Origin: an uncultured Eubacteriales bacterium
Lineage (GTDB): Bacteria > Bacillota > Clostridia > Christensenellales > Borkfalkiaceae
Reading direction: 5' to 3'
DNA length: 32,848 nt
NCBI GenBank assembly: GCA_900320065.1
Contig: ONQV01000022.1
Span: 1 to 32,848, forward strand
Made by a program: the position numbers and the translations under genes. Below are positions 24,317-32,848 of this stretch, in pieces (within the stretch, counting starts at the first letter, position 1; each line of letters starts with the position of its first letter). Below the pieces are notes generated by a model. The model saw nothing but the letters and a program-made list of their open reading frames with translations. It did not search any database and was not told where the DNA came from.

Positions 24317-24900
24317 TGAAAATATTAAAATCCCCTTGGTTTAAGTGTATCGCTTGTCTATTGTGTATCGCGGTGATATCCGGCGCGTTGCTCGCGAGTT
24401 TAAACGACGTTTTAGCCGTTTCCCCCGAAACGCGCACGGCGCGGGCGATAAAAAAGATTTACGGTGAAGAAAAAGAATACGCAACCGTATTAGACGTCGA
24501 TAACGGCTATGAACCGATAATCTTCGACGGCGTGGGAAGCGTTAATAAAGTTTATTCGGTATCGGGCGACCTGTTGTTTCAGACGACGGGATATAAGGGC
24601 TACAAAAACGGTACGGTAACGCTTTGGATAAAAGCGGTAAAAACGAACGAAAAATATTCGATAGAAAAAGTTTTGCTCGAAACGTCCGAAAAACAGACGC
24701 TTATGAGTAAACTGACGGGCGAGTTTTACGGCGGTTTCAACCTTACCGACGTAACGGAAGCCTACGATAGCGGCTCGTTATTTTCCGCAACCGAAAAGAC
24801 AGCGGAAAACTACAATCCCGTGTCGGGTGCGACCTATTCCGCAACGGCGGCGGCAAACGCGGTCAACTGCGTAATAAAATATCTAGGGGGCGAAAGATAA
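24316..24900 (+). CDS. rnfG: Rnf complex subunit G (FMN-binding, extracytoplasmic)
   Basis: 194-residue subunit with one N-terminal helix (WFKCIACLLCIAVISGALLA) and an outside FMN-binding domain. The flavinylation site is NPVSGATYSATAAANAV, where the Thr of SGATYS receives FMN through a phosphoester bond. The enzyme that does this (ApbE) is not encoded in the window. It overlaps rnfD and rnfE by one base each. Confidence 0.95.
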   Translation: MKILKSPWFKCIACLLCIAVISGALLASLNDVLAVSPETRTARAIKKIYGEEKEYATVLDVDNGYEPIIFDGVGSVNKVYSVSGDLLFQTTGYKGYKNGTVTLWIKAVKTNEKYSIEKVLLETSEKQTLMSKLTGEFYGGFNLTDVTEAYDSGSLFSATEKTAENYNPVSGATYSATAAANAVNCVIKYLGGER

Positions 24901-25559
24901 TGAAAACGAATTTCAGAAAAATTGCGAAAGACGGACTTATCTCGTCTAACCCCACCTTAAAACTCGTACTAGGCACTTGCCCCACGCTCGCTTTGACCAC
25001 CGCCGCGATGAACGGTATCGGTATGGGTTTAGCGGTAACTTTCGTACTTATTTGCAGTAACGTTATAATCTCGCTTTTACGCCGCGCGATACCGAAACAG
25101 GTGCGTATCCCCGCGTTTATTCTTATCATAGCAACTTTCGTAACCGTCGTAAGACTTGCGCTCGACTACTTTTTGCCCGACATCTACGACAGCTTGGGAC
25201 TTTACCTTCCGCTTATCGTCGTAAACTGTATAATTCTCGCGCGGGCGGAAAGTTTCGCAAGCAAGAACGGCGTTTTGGCGTCTGCGGCGGACGGACTGTT
25301 TATGGGCGTCGGCTTTACCCTTGCCTTAACGCTTATGGGCGCGGTACGTGAAATTCTGGGATCGGGCGCTGTATTCGGATATAAACTCTGGGATTTTTCA
25401 ATAGGATTTTTCTCGTCCAGCGCGGGCGCGTTCTTTACCTACGCCGTGTTTATCGCGTTGTTTGCGCTTATCACCGACAAGGCGGCGGAAAGGGCGAAAC
25501 GCAAAAAGGCAAAACCCTTAAACGACGGTTTTATCGACGACGGAAAGGAGGCGCAATAA
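24900..25559 (+). CDS. rnfE: Rnf complex subunit E
   Basis: Integral membrane subunit of 219 residues with six helices, a homologue of NqrD/RsxE and of the next gene, rnfA. Motifs include NPTLKLVLGTCPTLALT, CSNVIISLLRRAIPKQVRIPAFI, ADGLFMGVGFTLALTLMGAVREILGSG. The paired half-helices in RnfA and RnfE are known to hold an intramembrane iron-sulfur cluster through conserved cysteines; the cysteine in GTCPTLA is the likely ligand here. The C-terminal tail is charged (AERAKRKKAKPL). Confidence 0.95.
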   Translation: MKTNFRKIAKDGLISSNPTLKLVLGTCPTLALTTAAMNGIGMGLAVTFVLICSNVIISLLRRAIPKQVRIPAFILIIATFVTVVRLALDYFLPDIYDSLGLYLPLIVVNCIILARAESFASKNGVLASAADGLFMGVGFTLALTLMGAVREILGSGAVFGYKLWDFSIGFFSSSAGAFFTYAVFIALFALITDKAAERAKRKKAKPLNDGFIDDGKEAQ

Positions 25560-25560
25560 T

Positions 25561-26163
25561 ATGGGACAGTTTTTAATGATAATAGTTTCCGCGGTATTTA
25601 TAAACAATTTCGTCGTAGTGCAATTCTTGGGAATATGCCCGTTTTTGGGGGTAAGCAAAGACTTCAAGTCCGCGCTCGGTATGGGGATAGCGGTAACCTT
25701 CGTAATGACTTTGACCTGTCTTATCACCTATCCTATTTATACTTACATATTAACGCCGTTAGGACTTCAATTTATGGAAATAATCGTATTTATTTTCATA
25801 ATCGCGTCTATCGTACAAATGATAGAAATGACGCTGAAAAAGTTTTCCCCCACGCTTTATAACGCTATGGGAATATATCTGCCCTTAATCACGACCAACT
25901 GTGCGGTTTTAGGCGCGGCGGAACTCGTCATTGACGAAAAACAAATGATATCGCTTCTCGGCATAACTTCAATGAATATGGGCTACGCCGTACTTTACGG
26001 GCTGTTCGCCGGGGTAGGCTTTACGCTCGCCATAGTTTTGATGAGCGGACTGCGCGAAAAGATAGCGCGCTCCGAAGTGCCTAAACGCTTAAAAGGTTTC
26101 CCTATCGCAATGATAACGGCGTGCTTTATCGCTATGGCGTTTTACGTGTTTACGCTTATATAG
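25561..26163 (+). CDS. rnfA: Rnf complex subunit A
   Basis: Integral membrane subunit of 200 residues with six helices, paired with RnfE. It shows INNFVVVQFLGICPFLGVSK, TLYNAMGIYLPLITTNCAVLGAAEL and LYGLFAGVGFTLAIVLMSGLREK. The cysteines in GICPFLG and TNCAVLG are likely ligands of the intramembrane cluster shared with RnfE. A GGAGG lies 11 bases before the ATG, inside the end of rnfE. Confidence 0.96.
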   Translation: MGQFLMIIVSAVFINNFVVVQFLGICPFLGVSKDFKSALGMGIAVTFVMTLTCLITYPIYTYILTPLGLQFMEIIVFIFIIASIVQMIEMTLKKFSPTLYNAMGIYLPLITTNCAVLGAAELVIDEKQMISLLGITSMNMGYAVLYGLFAGVGFTLAIVLMSGLREKIARSEVPKRLKGFPIAMITACFIAMAFYVFTLI

Positions 26164-26172
26164 GTGGCTTAT

Positions 26173-26988
26173 ATGAATAATTTACTTGCGGAAATAAATA
26201 TAACTACTCTGTTTACGGTAGTCGGCATAGTCGCGGCGATAGCGATTTTATTCGCCGTACTCATCGTGCTCGTATCACATTTTACGGCGGTAAAAACCGA
26301 CGAAAAAGCCGAAGAGATAAAAGACCTTCTGGCAAACGCCAACTGCGGCGGGTGCGGGTACGCGGGTTGCGCGGACTTTGCGAAAGCGCTTTCGGAAGGC
26401 AAAGCGGATATTTCCGCTTGCGGACCTACGGGCAAGGAAAATAAGGTTAAAATCGCTGCCCTTTTAGGTCAAGAAATAGATACGAGTGTGGAACTTGCGG
26501 CTTTCGTGCATTGTAACGGCGGGCTTTCGTGCGCGGATAAATTCGGTTACGTAGGCAACGCGGGTTGCGCGGCAAAAAACGCGGTGGGCGGCGGCAACAA
26601 GGCTTGCGCTTACGGGTGTTTGGGCGACGGAACTTGCGCGGCACAATGCGATTTCAACGCGATAAAAGTAATAGACGGCGTTGCACGAGTTGACTCCGAT
26701 AAATGCGTTGCGTGCGGCAAGTGCGTAAAGGCTTGCCCCAAACGTATTATAGAACTGTTGCCGAAAAACGTTAAAGTACTCGTCGCCTGCTCTTCGCTAT
26801 GTAAAGGCAAAGACGTAATATCGGCTTGCAAGAACGGTTGTATAGGTTGCGGAATATGCGCGAAATTCTGCCCCGAAGGCGCGATAGAAATGGTAGACAA
26901 TCTGCCTAGAATAGATTACGCCAAATGTACGGGTTGCTTGACCTGTGTAGCGAAGTGCCCGAGAAAGTGTATTCACGAAATAAAATAA
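26173..26988 (+). CDS. rnfB: Rnf complex subunit B (ferredoxin-oxidising iron-sulfur subunit)
   Basis: Takes electrons from reduced ferredoxin into the complex. I prefer the ATG at 26173 (MNNLLAEINITT), 5 bases after AGGTGG, over a GTG at 26164. The 271 residues hold an N-terminal membrane helix (about 12-34), the four-cysteine motif NCGGCGYAGCADFA with a distal CG, and then several clusters: CGLSCADKFG-type cysteines, CVACGKCVKACP, CIGCGICAKFCP and CTGCLTCVAKCP. That makes more [4Fe-4S] sites than in the short enteric RsxB and matches clostridial RnfB. It ends the operon before a strong terminator. Confidence 0.95.
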   Translation: MNNLLAEINITTLFTVVGIVAAIAILFAVLIVLVSHFTAVKTDEKAEEIKDLLANANCGGCGYAGCADFAKALSEGKADISACGPTGKENKVKIAALLGQEIDTSVELAAFVHCNGGLSCADKFGYVGNAGCAAKNAVGGGNKACAYGCLGDGTCAAQCDFNAIKVIDGVARVDSDKCVACGKCVKACPKRIIELLPKNVKVLVACSSLCKGKDVISACKNGCIGCGICAKFCPEGAIEMVDNLPRIDYAKCTGCLTCVAKCPRKCIHEIK

Positions 26989-27005
26989 TTTGAATTTTTA
27001 AAATA

Positions 27006-27043
27006 CTTTACGCCCGCCGCGGTACTCCGCGGCGGGCGTAAAG
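27006..27043. terminator. Strong bidirectional terminator-like hairpin
   Basis: Perfect 17-bp stem (left arm CTTTACGCCCGCCGCGG) with a 4-base loop, between convergent rnfB and the phosphodiesterase gene. The U-tracts on both sides are short (TTTATC and TATTTAAAAATT), but the stem is very stable. Confidence 0.75.
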
Positions 27044-27056
27044 TTTATCGTATAAA

Positions 27057-27593
27057 TTATATCCTTTCTTCCTTAACGACTTCCCCGTCAAGGGTTTTAA
27101 GCGTTAAGTTATCGCCGTCGAGTAAAATATAACTTCTCGGCGTGTCATTTTTCGGTAGCGATACGGAACCCGCGTTTGCTACGACCGTTCCGTTCACTTT
27201 TTCAATAAACCCCGTATGAAAATGCCCGTAAATAATAGCGTCGTAGCGGGTTGCGGGCAGATTGTCTTTATTGTACATATGTCCGTGCGTGCAAAAGACG
27301 GTCTTCCCTTCCGTAATGATACAACAGTCTTCTATAAAGTCGAATTCGGAAATAAGCGTATCCACCTGACTATCGCAGTTACCTTTGACTACGATAAGCC
27401 TGTCTTTCAGCCCGTTAAGGATTGCCGCCACTTCTTGCGGGGCGTAATCTTTCGGAAAGGGGTTTCTCGGTCCGTGATTGTATATGTCGCCTAAAAGCAA
27501 CAGTTTATCCGCTTTTTCGGCAACAAACCTTTCCTTTACCTTTTGCATATAATACGCCGAACCGTGAATATCGGAAGCTATCAGAATTTTCAT
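27057..27593 (-). CDS. yfcE: YfcE-type metallophosphodiesterase
   Basis: Small calcineurin-like phosphoesterase of 178 residues. All metal motifs are present: SDIHG, LGDIYNHG, KGNCDS, CTHGHMYN and YGHFHTG. They match the YfcE/MJ0936 group, which uses Mn and cleaves phosphodiesters in vitro; the natural substrate is unknown. The AAGG before the ATG overlaps the stop region of asnA, 9 bp upstream, and the gene is last of the minus-strand housekeeping unit, ending at the 17-bp hairpin. Confidence 0.9.
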   Translation of the reverse strand: MKILIASDIHGSAYYMQKVKERFVAEKADKLLLLGDIYNHGPRNPFPKDYAPQEVAAILNGLKDRLIVVKGNCDSQVDTLISEFDFIEDCCIITEGKTVFCTHGHMYNKDNLPATRYDAIIYGHFHTGFIEKVNGTVVANAGSVSLPKNDTPRSYILLDGDNLTLKTLDGEVVKEERI

Positions 27594-27602
27594 AATTTTA
27601 CC

Positions 27603-28589
27603 TTACAGTAGGTTTATTCCCTGCGCTTCATATTTTTTAATATCTTCGTCGGACCATATAGAAGATTGCACTTCGCCGATATGCGCCTTCTTTAAAAGGA
27701 ACATGCAAAGCCTTGACTGCCCTATGCCGCCGCCGACGGTTAAAGGAAGCCTGCCGTTTAAAATATCCTGACAGTAGGGGTTTTCGAGTTTATACGTTTC
27801 CTTTCTCTTCTTTAACTGTTTAACAAGGCTCTTTTCGTCCACCCTTATACCCATCGAAGACACTTCGAACGCTATTCCCAACACGTCGTACCAAAGCACT
27901 ATATCGCCGTTTAATTTCCAGTCGTCGTAGTCCGCCGCCCTGCCGTCGTGCGGAGCGCCGTCTTTTAGATCCCAACCGATTTGATACACGAATATCGCGC
28001 CGTACTTTTTCGCCGCCGCGTTCTCGCGTTCCTTTCTCGACAGTTCGGGATAATTCTTTTCGAGCGTCGAAGTGGATATAAAGGTAATATCTTTCGGCAG
28101 TTCGCTTTTAAGTACGGGATACTTTTTAGCGACCTTTTCCGCCGTTCTCTTTATCGCCTTATAAACGCTTTTAACCGTCTTTTTAAGGTAGGAAAATTTG
28201 CGTTCTTCTCTCGATATTATTTTTTCCCAGTCCCACTGATCGACGTATACGGAGTGAAGGGGATCGAGCGTTTCGTCGCGACGGATGGCGTTCATATCGG
28301 TATAAAGTCCGCTCTCCGGCTTAAAGCCGTATTTTGCGAGCGCGTTCCTTTTCCATTTTGCGAGCGACTGAACTATCTCCACTTCCTTATTGAGCGTTAA
28401 AACGTCGAATTTTACCGCCCTTTCCACACCGTTTAAGTTGTCGTTAAGCCCCGTCGAAGGCTCTACGAAAAGGGGTGCGGAAACACGGGTCAAATTCAGC
28501 GCTTTCGCGAGTTCTTTCTCAAATTCGTCTTTAACGAATTTTATCGCTATTTCGGTTTCCAGAAGGTCGAGTTTAGATTTATACTGCAT
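27603..28589 (-). CDS. asnA: Aspartate-ammonia ligase (asparagine synthetase A)
   Basis: Makes asparagine from aspartate, ammonia and ATP. The 328 residues match the AsnA family along their length: LLETEIAIKFVKDEFE, VSAPLFVEPSTGLNDNLNGVERAV, EIVQSLAKWKRNAL, LYTDMNAIRRDE, HSVYVDQWDWEK and the C-terminal GGGIGQSRLCMFLLKK. The fold is related to class II aminoacyl-tRNA synthetases. GGAG overlaps the stop of the RseC-like gene, and the start lies 4 bp after it, so the two are translationally linked. No T-box leader is visible. Confidence 0.96.
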   Translation of the reverse strand: MQYKSKLDLLETEIAIKFVKDEFEKELAKALNLTRVSAPLFVEPSTGLNDNLNGVERAVKFDVLTLNKEVEIVQSLAKWKRNALAKYGFKPESGLYTDMNAIRRDETLDPLHSVYVDQWDWEKIISREERKFSYLKKTVKSVYKAIKRTAEKVAKKYPVLKSELPKDITFISTSTLEKNYPELSRKERENAAAKKYGAIFVYQIGWDLKDGAPHDGRAADYDDWKLNGDIVLWYDVLGIAFEVSSMGIRVDEKSLVKQLKKRKETYKLENPYCQDILNGRLPLTVGGGIGQSRLCMFLLKKAHIGEVQSSIWSDEDIKKYEAQGINLL

Positions 28590-28593
28590 ATAT

Positions 28594-29040
28594 TTACTCC
28601 TTGGTATTTTGCTGATTGTTAATATTTTCGTCGGTCTTTGCGGAGACGGAAACTATCCGCGCGTTAAACGCCGCGCTTTTCTTTAACCGTTTATCGGAAA
28701 ACGCAAGTATAGCGTACCATACCGCTATAAAACCGATACTTAAAATAAGTATCCATATTTCGCTGTTTATAAAAAGATAATTTATCGCCACCGCAAGCCC
28801 GATAAAAAGGAGCGGTACGAAAAAAGCGAGGATAACGCCGGTAAACTTACCGCTTTCCGAACGTTCTATCTCCACCGTATCGCCGACGTTCACGCCGTCT
28901 TCGCTTTTGACGAAAAACTCCGTCTTGTTCGTGCCTTCTTTGAATAGGCACAGCCCGCAACGCGAACACTCGTCCTTTCTGTCCACGGAAACGACGGAAG
29001 TTTTACCCCGTATTTCGGTAACGACGCCCGTTTCTTTCAT
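28594..29040 (-). CDS. RseC/MucC-family membrane protein
   Basis: 148-residue protein of the SoxR-reducing-system RseC family. The N-terminal domain has a cysteine motif, CSRCGLCLF, able to bind an iron-sulfur cluster or metal. Two membrane helices follow (about 70-92 and 96-118, VILAFFVPLLFIGLAVAINYLF and IWILILSIGFIAVWYAILAF). In enterobacteria RseC works with the Rnf homologue Rsx, so it is notable that the rnf operon lies convergently about 1.6 kb away. It overlaps the hisS stop by one base (TGATG). Confidence 0.85.
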   Translation of the reverse strand: MKETGVVTEIRGKTSVVSVDRKDECSRCGLCLFKEGTNKTEFFVKSEDGVNVGDTVEIERSESGKFTGVILAFFVPLLFIGLAVAINYLFINSEIWILILSIGFIAVWYAILAFSDKRLKKSAAFNARIVSVSAKTDENINNQQNTKE

Positions 29041-30284
29041 CAGCGTAAGAACTCCGCTATTTTATCGATAGGCGCGTAAACTTCTTCGCCGCTTTGCATA
29101 TTCTTTATCTTTATCACGCCGCGGGAAAGTTCGTCAGAGCCTACAATCCCCACGAATTTCGCCTTTAATTTATCGGCGTACTTGAATTGCGCCTTTATGC
29201 CGCGCCCCATATAATCGGTTTCCGCGGAAATTCCTTTATCCCGCATTTCGGCAACGATTTGAAACGCCTTATCTCTCGCGTCGTCGCCCATAGGCGCAAC
29301 GTAAAGGGTAAGCGCGTCGTCAGCGGGTATCGCCCCCGCGCTTTCCAAAAGCAATAAAAGCCGTTCTATACCCGCGGCAAAGCCTATGCCCGCGATTTTC
29401 CCGCCGCCGAACTGTTCGACTAAACCGTCGTATCTGCCGCCGCCGAGAACAGTACCTTGCGCGCCGATATTTTCCGACACGAACTCGAACACCGTTTTGG
29501 TGTAATAATCGAGCCCCCTTACGATTTTGGGATTTATCTTAAATTCCACGCCCGCGGCTTTAAGAAGGCTTTGCACCTTTTCAAAATGCGCCTTGCAATC
29601 TTCGCAAAGGTAGTCCAAAATCGAAGGCGCGTTTTCGGTTATCGCCTTGCAATCTTCGTTCTTGCAGTCTAAAATCCGCATAGGATTTTTCTCGTACCTG
29701 TCCTTACAAAGGTCGCAAAGTTTATCGTAATTCGCTTTCAGATAGTTTTTCAGCGCGTCGTGGTATTCCTTTCTGCACTCTTTGCAACCAATGCTGTTGA
29801 TATAAAGCGTAATATTTTTTACGCCGAGTTTATCGAGAAAGGTTTTCGCAAGCAAAATCACTTCCGCGTCGATACCTGCGTCGGTCGCACCGAAAAATTC
29901 CACGCCGAACTGGTGAAACTCCCGCAGTCTTCCCGCTTGCGGTCTTTCGTAGCGGAAACAAGGGGTTATATAGTAGGTCTTTAAGGGCAACGCGCCCGCG
30001 TAAAGCCCGTTTTCCACGAACGCGCGAACGACGCCCGCCGTGCCTTCGGGTTTTAAGGTAACGCTCCTGCCGCCTTTATCTGAAAAGGTGTACATTTCCT
30101 TGTTTACGATGTCGGTGGTTTCCCCGACGCCGCGCGCAAATACTTCCGTGTGTTCAAAAACGGGCGTGCGTATTTCTTTGGCGTTAAAAACTTTCGCCGT
30201 TTCTCTCGCCGTTTTTTCCACGAATTGCCACTTATAAGAATTTTCGGGCAAAACGTCTTTCGTGCCTTTGGGTAAAGTTATCAT
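29040..30284 (-). CDS. hisS: Histidine-tRNA ligase
   Basis: Class II synthetase charging tRNA-His. It is 414 residues. Motif 1 is near TPVFEHTEVFARGVGETTDIV, motif 2 is CFRYERPQAGRLREFHQFGVE and motif 3 is GIGFAAGIERLLL. The His-specific blocks VRGLDYYTKTVFEF and LGGGRYDGLVEQFGG are present. The C-terminal anticodon-binding domain starts near ADDALTLYVAPMG. The region around residues 160-200 carries several CxxC pairs (CKECRKEYH, CDLCKDRYE, CKNEDCKA, CEDCKAHF) that suggest a zinc-binding insertion, as seen in many Firmicute enzymes. It starts 24 bp after hslU. Confidence 0.96.
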   Translation of the reverse strand: MITLPKGTKDVLPENSYKWQFVEKTARETAKVFNAKEIRTPVFEHTEVFARGVGETTDIVNKEMYTFSDKGGRSVTLKPEGTAGVVRAFVENGLYAGALPLKTYYITPCFRYERPQAGRLREFHQFGVEFFGATDAGIDAEVILLAKTFLDKLGVKNITLYINSIGCKECRKEYHDALKNYLKANYDKLCDLCKDRYEKNPMRILDCKNEDCKAITENAPSILDYLCEDCKAHFEKVQSLLKAAGVEFKINPKIVRGLDYYTKTVFEFVSENIGAQGTVLGGGRYDGLVEQFGGGKIAGIGFAAGIERLLLLLESAGAIPADDALTLYVAPMGDDARDKAFQIVAEMRDKGISAETDYMGRGIKAQFKYADKLKAKFVGIVGSDELSRGVIKIKNMQSGEEVYAPIDKIAEFLR

Positions 30285-30308
30285 AATTTTTTCCGTTCCG
30301 TTTTATTC

Positions 30309-31619
30309 TTACAGAATATATTTTTTAAGGTCCTTGGTCTTCTTTTCCGCGCCGAGTTTGTCTTCCACGAACGCTTTATTCACTACCACCTTGTAAGCGG
30401 GTTCGCCCCCGCCCGCGTTAAAGGACACTTCTTCCAACAGTTCTTCCATAACGGTATGAAGCCGCCTTGCGCCGATATCTTCGCTCGTGGCGTTCATATC
30501 TTCGGCGACGCCCGCTATCTCTTCGATCGCGTCCGCGGTAAATTCGAGTTCTACGCCGTCCACCTTTAAGAGCGTGGTGTACTGTTTGGTGATGGCGTTG
30601 GTCGTACTCGTTAAAATCTCGATAAAGTCCTTCTTCGTAAGGCTGTCGAGTTCAACGAGTATCGGAAATCTGCCTTGCAGTTCGGGAATAAGATCCGACA
30701 CCTTTGAAACGTGGAACGCCCCCGCCGCGATAAACAAAATGTAATCGGTCTTTATCGAGCCGTATTTGGTTACCACGGTCGAACCTTCGACTATCGGAAG
30801 GATATCTCTTTGCACGCCTTCGCGCGAAACGTCCTGTCCGCCGCTTGAAGCGCCCTTCGCCGCGATTTTATCTATCTCGTCGATAAAGATTATGCCTTCC
30901 TGTTCGGCGCGGCGTATCGCCTCTTCGTTCACCGAATCCTTGTCGATAAGTTTATCCGCTTCTTCGTCTATTAGGTAGGCGCGCGCTTCCTTTACAGTGA
31001 GTTTTCTTCTCTTTCTCTTTTTCGGGAACATATCGCCAAATATACTGCCTATGCTTATCTCCGCGCCCCCGGGCACGAGTTCCATAGGTTTCGGCGCATC
31101 CACTATTTCTATCTCGACTATTTCGTTGTCGTAATATCCCTTTTTAAGCCCTTCGGCAATATTGTTTTCAAATATCTCTTCGGGCGTTTCGCCCTTGTCC
31201 ATCTTGCGACTGTCGGCGAGAAGTTTTACGAGTTTCCCGTCCGCGACCGCGCCCGCCTTTTCCATTACCTTTTTAAAGCGTTCTTCCTTTACGAGCCGAA
31301 CCGAACACTCGACAAGGTCGCGTATCATACTTTCGACGTCCCTGCCGACGTATCCCACTTCGGTATATTTTGTCGCTTCGACCTTTATAAAGGGCGCGCC
31401 GACAAGTTTTGCAAGCCGCCTTGCGATCTCGGTCTTACCGACGCCCGTCGGACCTTTCATTATAATATTCTTGGGCGTAATTTCGTCCATTTCGGCTTTT
31501 GCGAGTTTACTTCTTCTGTATCTGTTACGAAGGGCGATTGCGACCGCCTTTTTCGCTTCTTTCTGCCCGATAATGTATTTATCGAGTTCCGCAACTATCT
31601 GTTTGGGACTTAAATCCAT
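30309..31619 (-). CDS. hslU: ATP-dependent protease ATPase subunit HslU
   Basis: AAA+ unfoldase that feeds proteins into the HslV protease. It is 436 residues, with the N-terminal ELDKYIIGQ, Walker A GPTGVGKT (56-63), pore motif GYVGRDVES, Walker [22 protein letters not shown] and the sensor/arginine region [14 protein letters not shown]. The intermediate domain (about 110-230) is present but on the short side. The C-terminus ends in LKKYIL, the tail that inserts into HslV. AAGGGGGT precedes the ATG, and the gap to hslV is 11 bp. Confidence 0.97.
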   Translation of the reverse strand: MDLSPKQIVAELDKYIIGQKEAKKAVAIALRNRYRRSKLAKAEMDEITPKNIIMKGPTGVGKTEIARRLAKLVGAPFIKVEATKYTEVGYVGRDVESMIRDLVECSVRLVKEERFKKVMEKAGAVADGKLVKLLADSRKMDKGETPEEIFENNIAEGLKKGYYDNEIVEIEIVDAPKPMELVPGGAEISIGSIFGDMFPKKRKRRKLTVKEARAYLIDEEADKLIDKDSVNEEAIRRAEQEGIIFIDEIDKIAAKGASSGGQDVSREGVQRDILPIVEGSTVVTKYGSIKTDYILFIAAGAFHVSKVSDLIPELQGRFPILVELDSLTKKDFIEILTSTTNAITKQYTTLLKVDGVELEFTADAIEEIAGVAEDMNATSEDIGARRLHTVMEELLEEVSFNAGGGEPAYKVVVNKAFVEDKLGAEKKTKDLKKYIL

Positions 31620-31630
31620 ATTCTACCCCC

Positions 31631-32164
31631 TTAAAGAACTTCGCAAGTTATGTGTCCGTTGGTAAAGACGCATATCTCGCTTGCGATTTTAAGCGCTTTT
31701 TTCGCTATTTCTTCGGCGTTATATTCTGTTTCCTGCTTTAACGCGCGTGCCGCCGCCAAGGCGTAATTGCCGCCGCTACCTATCGCGCACACGCCGTCTT
31801 CGGGCTCTATAACTTCGCCCGTGCCCGAAACGATCAAAAGGCTGTCCTTATCCGCCGTTATCATCATGGCTTCCAACTTTCTCACCTTGTCCGAACGCCA
31901 GAGTTCCGCAAGTTCCACCGCGCTGCGCATCAAATTGCCCGAATACTTGTTGAGCATTTCTTCAAAGCGCTCGGAAAGCGTAAACGCGTCCGCGACAGAG
32001 CCCGCAAACCCGAAAATAACGTTGCCGTTATAAATTCTTCTGACCTTTACGGCGTTGTTCTTGAAAATTATCGACTGCGACATGGTAACCTGACCGTCGC
32101 CCGCTATCGCCGTATGCCCGTCCTTTTTGACGGCGCATATCGTCGTCCCCATAAATTCGTTCAT
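31631..32164 (-). CDS. hslV: ATP-dependent protease peptidase subunit HslV
   Basis: Threonine peptidase forming the HslV dodecamer. The 177-residue precursor begins [16 protein letters not shown]. Removal of six residues would expose the catalytic Thr7 as the N-terminus. Other family blocks are [52 protein letters not shown] and [20 protein letters not shown] lies 6 bases before the chosen ATG, which favours it over an internal ATG four codons later. It is flanked by trmFO and hslU, the order also known from Bacillus-type genomes. Confidence 0.97.
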   Translation of the reverse strand: MNEFMGTTICAVKKDGHTAIAGDGQVTMSQSIIFKNNAVKVRRIYNGNVIFGFAGSVADAFTLSERFEEMLNKYSGNLMRSAVELAELWRSDKVRKLEAMMITADKDSLLIVSGTGEVIEPEDGVCAIGSGGNYALAAARALKQETEYNAEEIAKKALKIASEICVFTNGHITCEVL

Positions 32165-32174
32165 ATAATACTCC

Positions 32175-32848
32175 TTAATTGATTTCAGATAAAAATTCTT
32201 TAACGGCGGCTAAACTTCTCTCCGCCATAAGGCGCTTTTTTTCCTTCTTGTCCCGAACGGTTATCGGCGGAAGTATGCCGAAATTCGCGTTCATGGGTTC
32301 AAAGTCCTTATTTCCCGTCGCAACGTATCTTGCGAGCGCACCCAAAACCGTATTTTCGGAAATAAGTATCTCCTTTTCGCCCTTTAATTTTCTCTCTAGA
32401 TATATCGCGGCAAGTAGCCCGCTGCCCGCGCTTTCGACATAACCTTCAACTCCCGAAAGTTGCCCCGCGACAAATACGTTCGGATATTCCTTAAAGGAAT
32501 AATCGATATTTACCGCCGTCGGCGAGTTGATAAAGGTGTTTCGGTGCATCACTCCGTAACGCAAAAACTCGGCGTTTTTTAGCGCGGGTATCATCGAAAA
32601 CACCCTTTTCTGCTCCCCGAATTTCAGGTTGGTCTGAAACCCCACCATATTGTACATAGTGCCGTCTTTATTCTCTTTACGAAGTTGCAGCGTTGCGTAC
32701 GCCCATCTGCCCGTCTTGGGATCGTCGAGTCCCACGGGCTTTAACGGTCCGAATCGAAGGGTATCTCTCCCCCGCGCCGCCATAACTTCCACGGGCATAC
32801 AGCCTTCGAAAATTTCGCTTTTTTCAAACAGTTTATGACAGTCAATAT
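32175..32848 (-). CDS. trmFO: TrmFO tRNA (uracil-54-C5)-methyltransferase (N-terminal part outside window)
   Basis: Folate- and FAD-dependent enzyme that makes m5U54 in tRNA. Only the C-terminal part is present. The open frame runs past position 32798 to the window edge, reading [22 protein letters not shown], so the ATG at 32798 is internal. Diagnostic blocks are [68 protein letters not shown] and [21 protein letters not shown]. The gene ends 10 bp before hslV and is the first visible gene of the seven-gene minus-strand unit. Confidence 0.95.
   Translation of the reverse strand, partial: IDCHKLFEKSEIFEGCMPVEVMAARGRDTLRFGPLKPVGLDDPKTGRWAYATLQLRKENKDGTMYNMVGFQTNLKFGEQKRVFSMIPALKNAEFLRYGVMHRNTFINSPTAVNIDYSFKEYPNVFVAGQLSGVEGYVESAGSGLLAAIYLERKLKGEKEILISENTVLGALARYVATGNKDFEPMNANFGILPPITVRDKKEKKRLMAERSLAAVKEFLSEIN

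Overview
The window reads as a chromosome segment of an anaerobic, spore-forming Firmicute of the Clostridia type. The taxon is inferred from gene content, not from any marker rRNA. The main indicators are a gerA-type germination operon, a six-subunit Rnf complex preceded by NusG-II and Gx genes, an ATP-dependent hslVU/trmFO/hisS block, strong AGGAGG-type ribosome binding sites and TTGACA/TATAAT promoters. No tRNA, rRNA, CRISPR array, insertion sequence or prophage was found.

Layout. (1) 1-2739, plus strand: the end of gerAA, then gerAB and gerAC, with overlapping genes. (2) 2740-10623, minus strand: a 2-oxo acid dehydrogenase operon read from right to left. It encodes a SorE/YggP-like sugar-phosphate dehydrogenase, E2 with two lipoyl domains, E3 (broken by a frameshift), a fused E1 alpha-beta protein and lipoate-protein ligase. 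(3) 10806-11588, plus strand: a divergent DeoR-family regulator with three 10-bp-spaced ATGAAC repeats at its promoter. (4) 11645-17606, minus strand: a PHP-domain protein, a sorbitol-6-phosphate dehydrogenase-like SDR, a tandem class II aldolase-like protein whose second half has lost its metal ligands, a divergent IMP dehydrogenase and an unknown lipoprotein. (5) 17607-18740: a gene-poor stretch with a 70-bp inverted repeat, an unknown 31-residue peptide gene with its own promoter, structured leader and terminator, a strongly folded 179-nt RNA candidate with a near-consensus promoter, an attenuator-like terminator and a 65-residue HTH protein. (6) 18744-20898, minus strand: uraA-upp, preceded by a 36-codon leader ORF that ends inside an intrinsic terminator. 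(7) 20986-26988, plus strand: NusG-II protein, Gx-family membrane protein and rnfCDGEAB. (8) 27057-32848, minus strand: trmFO (partial), hslV, hslU, hisS, rseC-like, asnA and a YfcE-type phosphodiesterase.

How it fits together. LplA would lipoylate the E2 encoded in the same operon, and the complex would make acetyl-CoA and NADH from pyruvate or a related 2-oxo acid or acetoin. Two sugar-alcohol-phosphate oxidoreductases (SorE-like and SrlD-like), the aldolase-like protein and the DeoR regulator suggest hexitol or ketose phosphate breakdown nearby, although no transporter is in the window. Rnf would couple ferredoxin oxidation by NAD+ to ion pumping. The uraA-upp unit salvages uracil.

The strongest candidates for undescribed biology are the 18209-18387 RNA with its downstream attenuator and HTH gene, the uraA leader-peptide attenuator, and the 31-residue peptide gene at 17907-18002.
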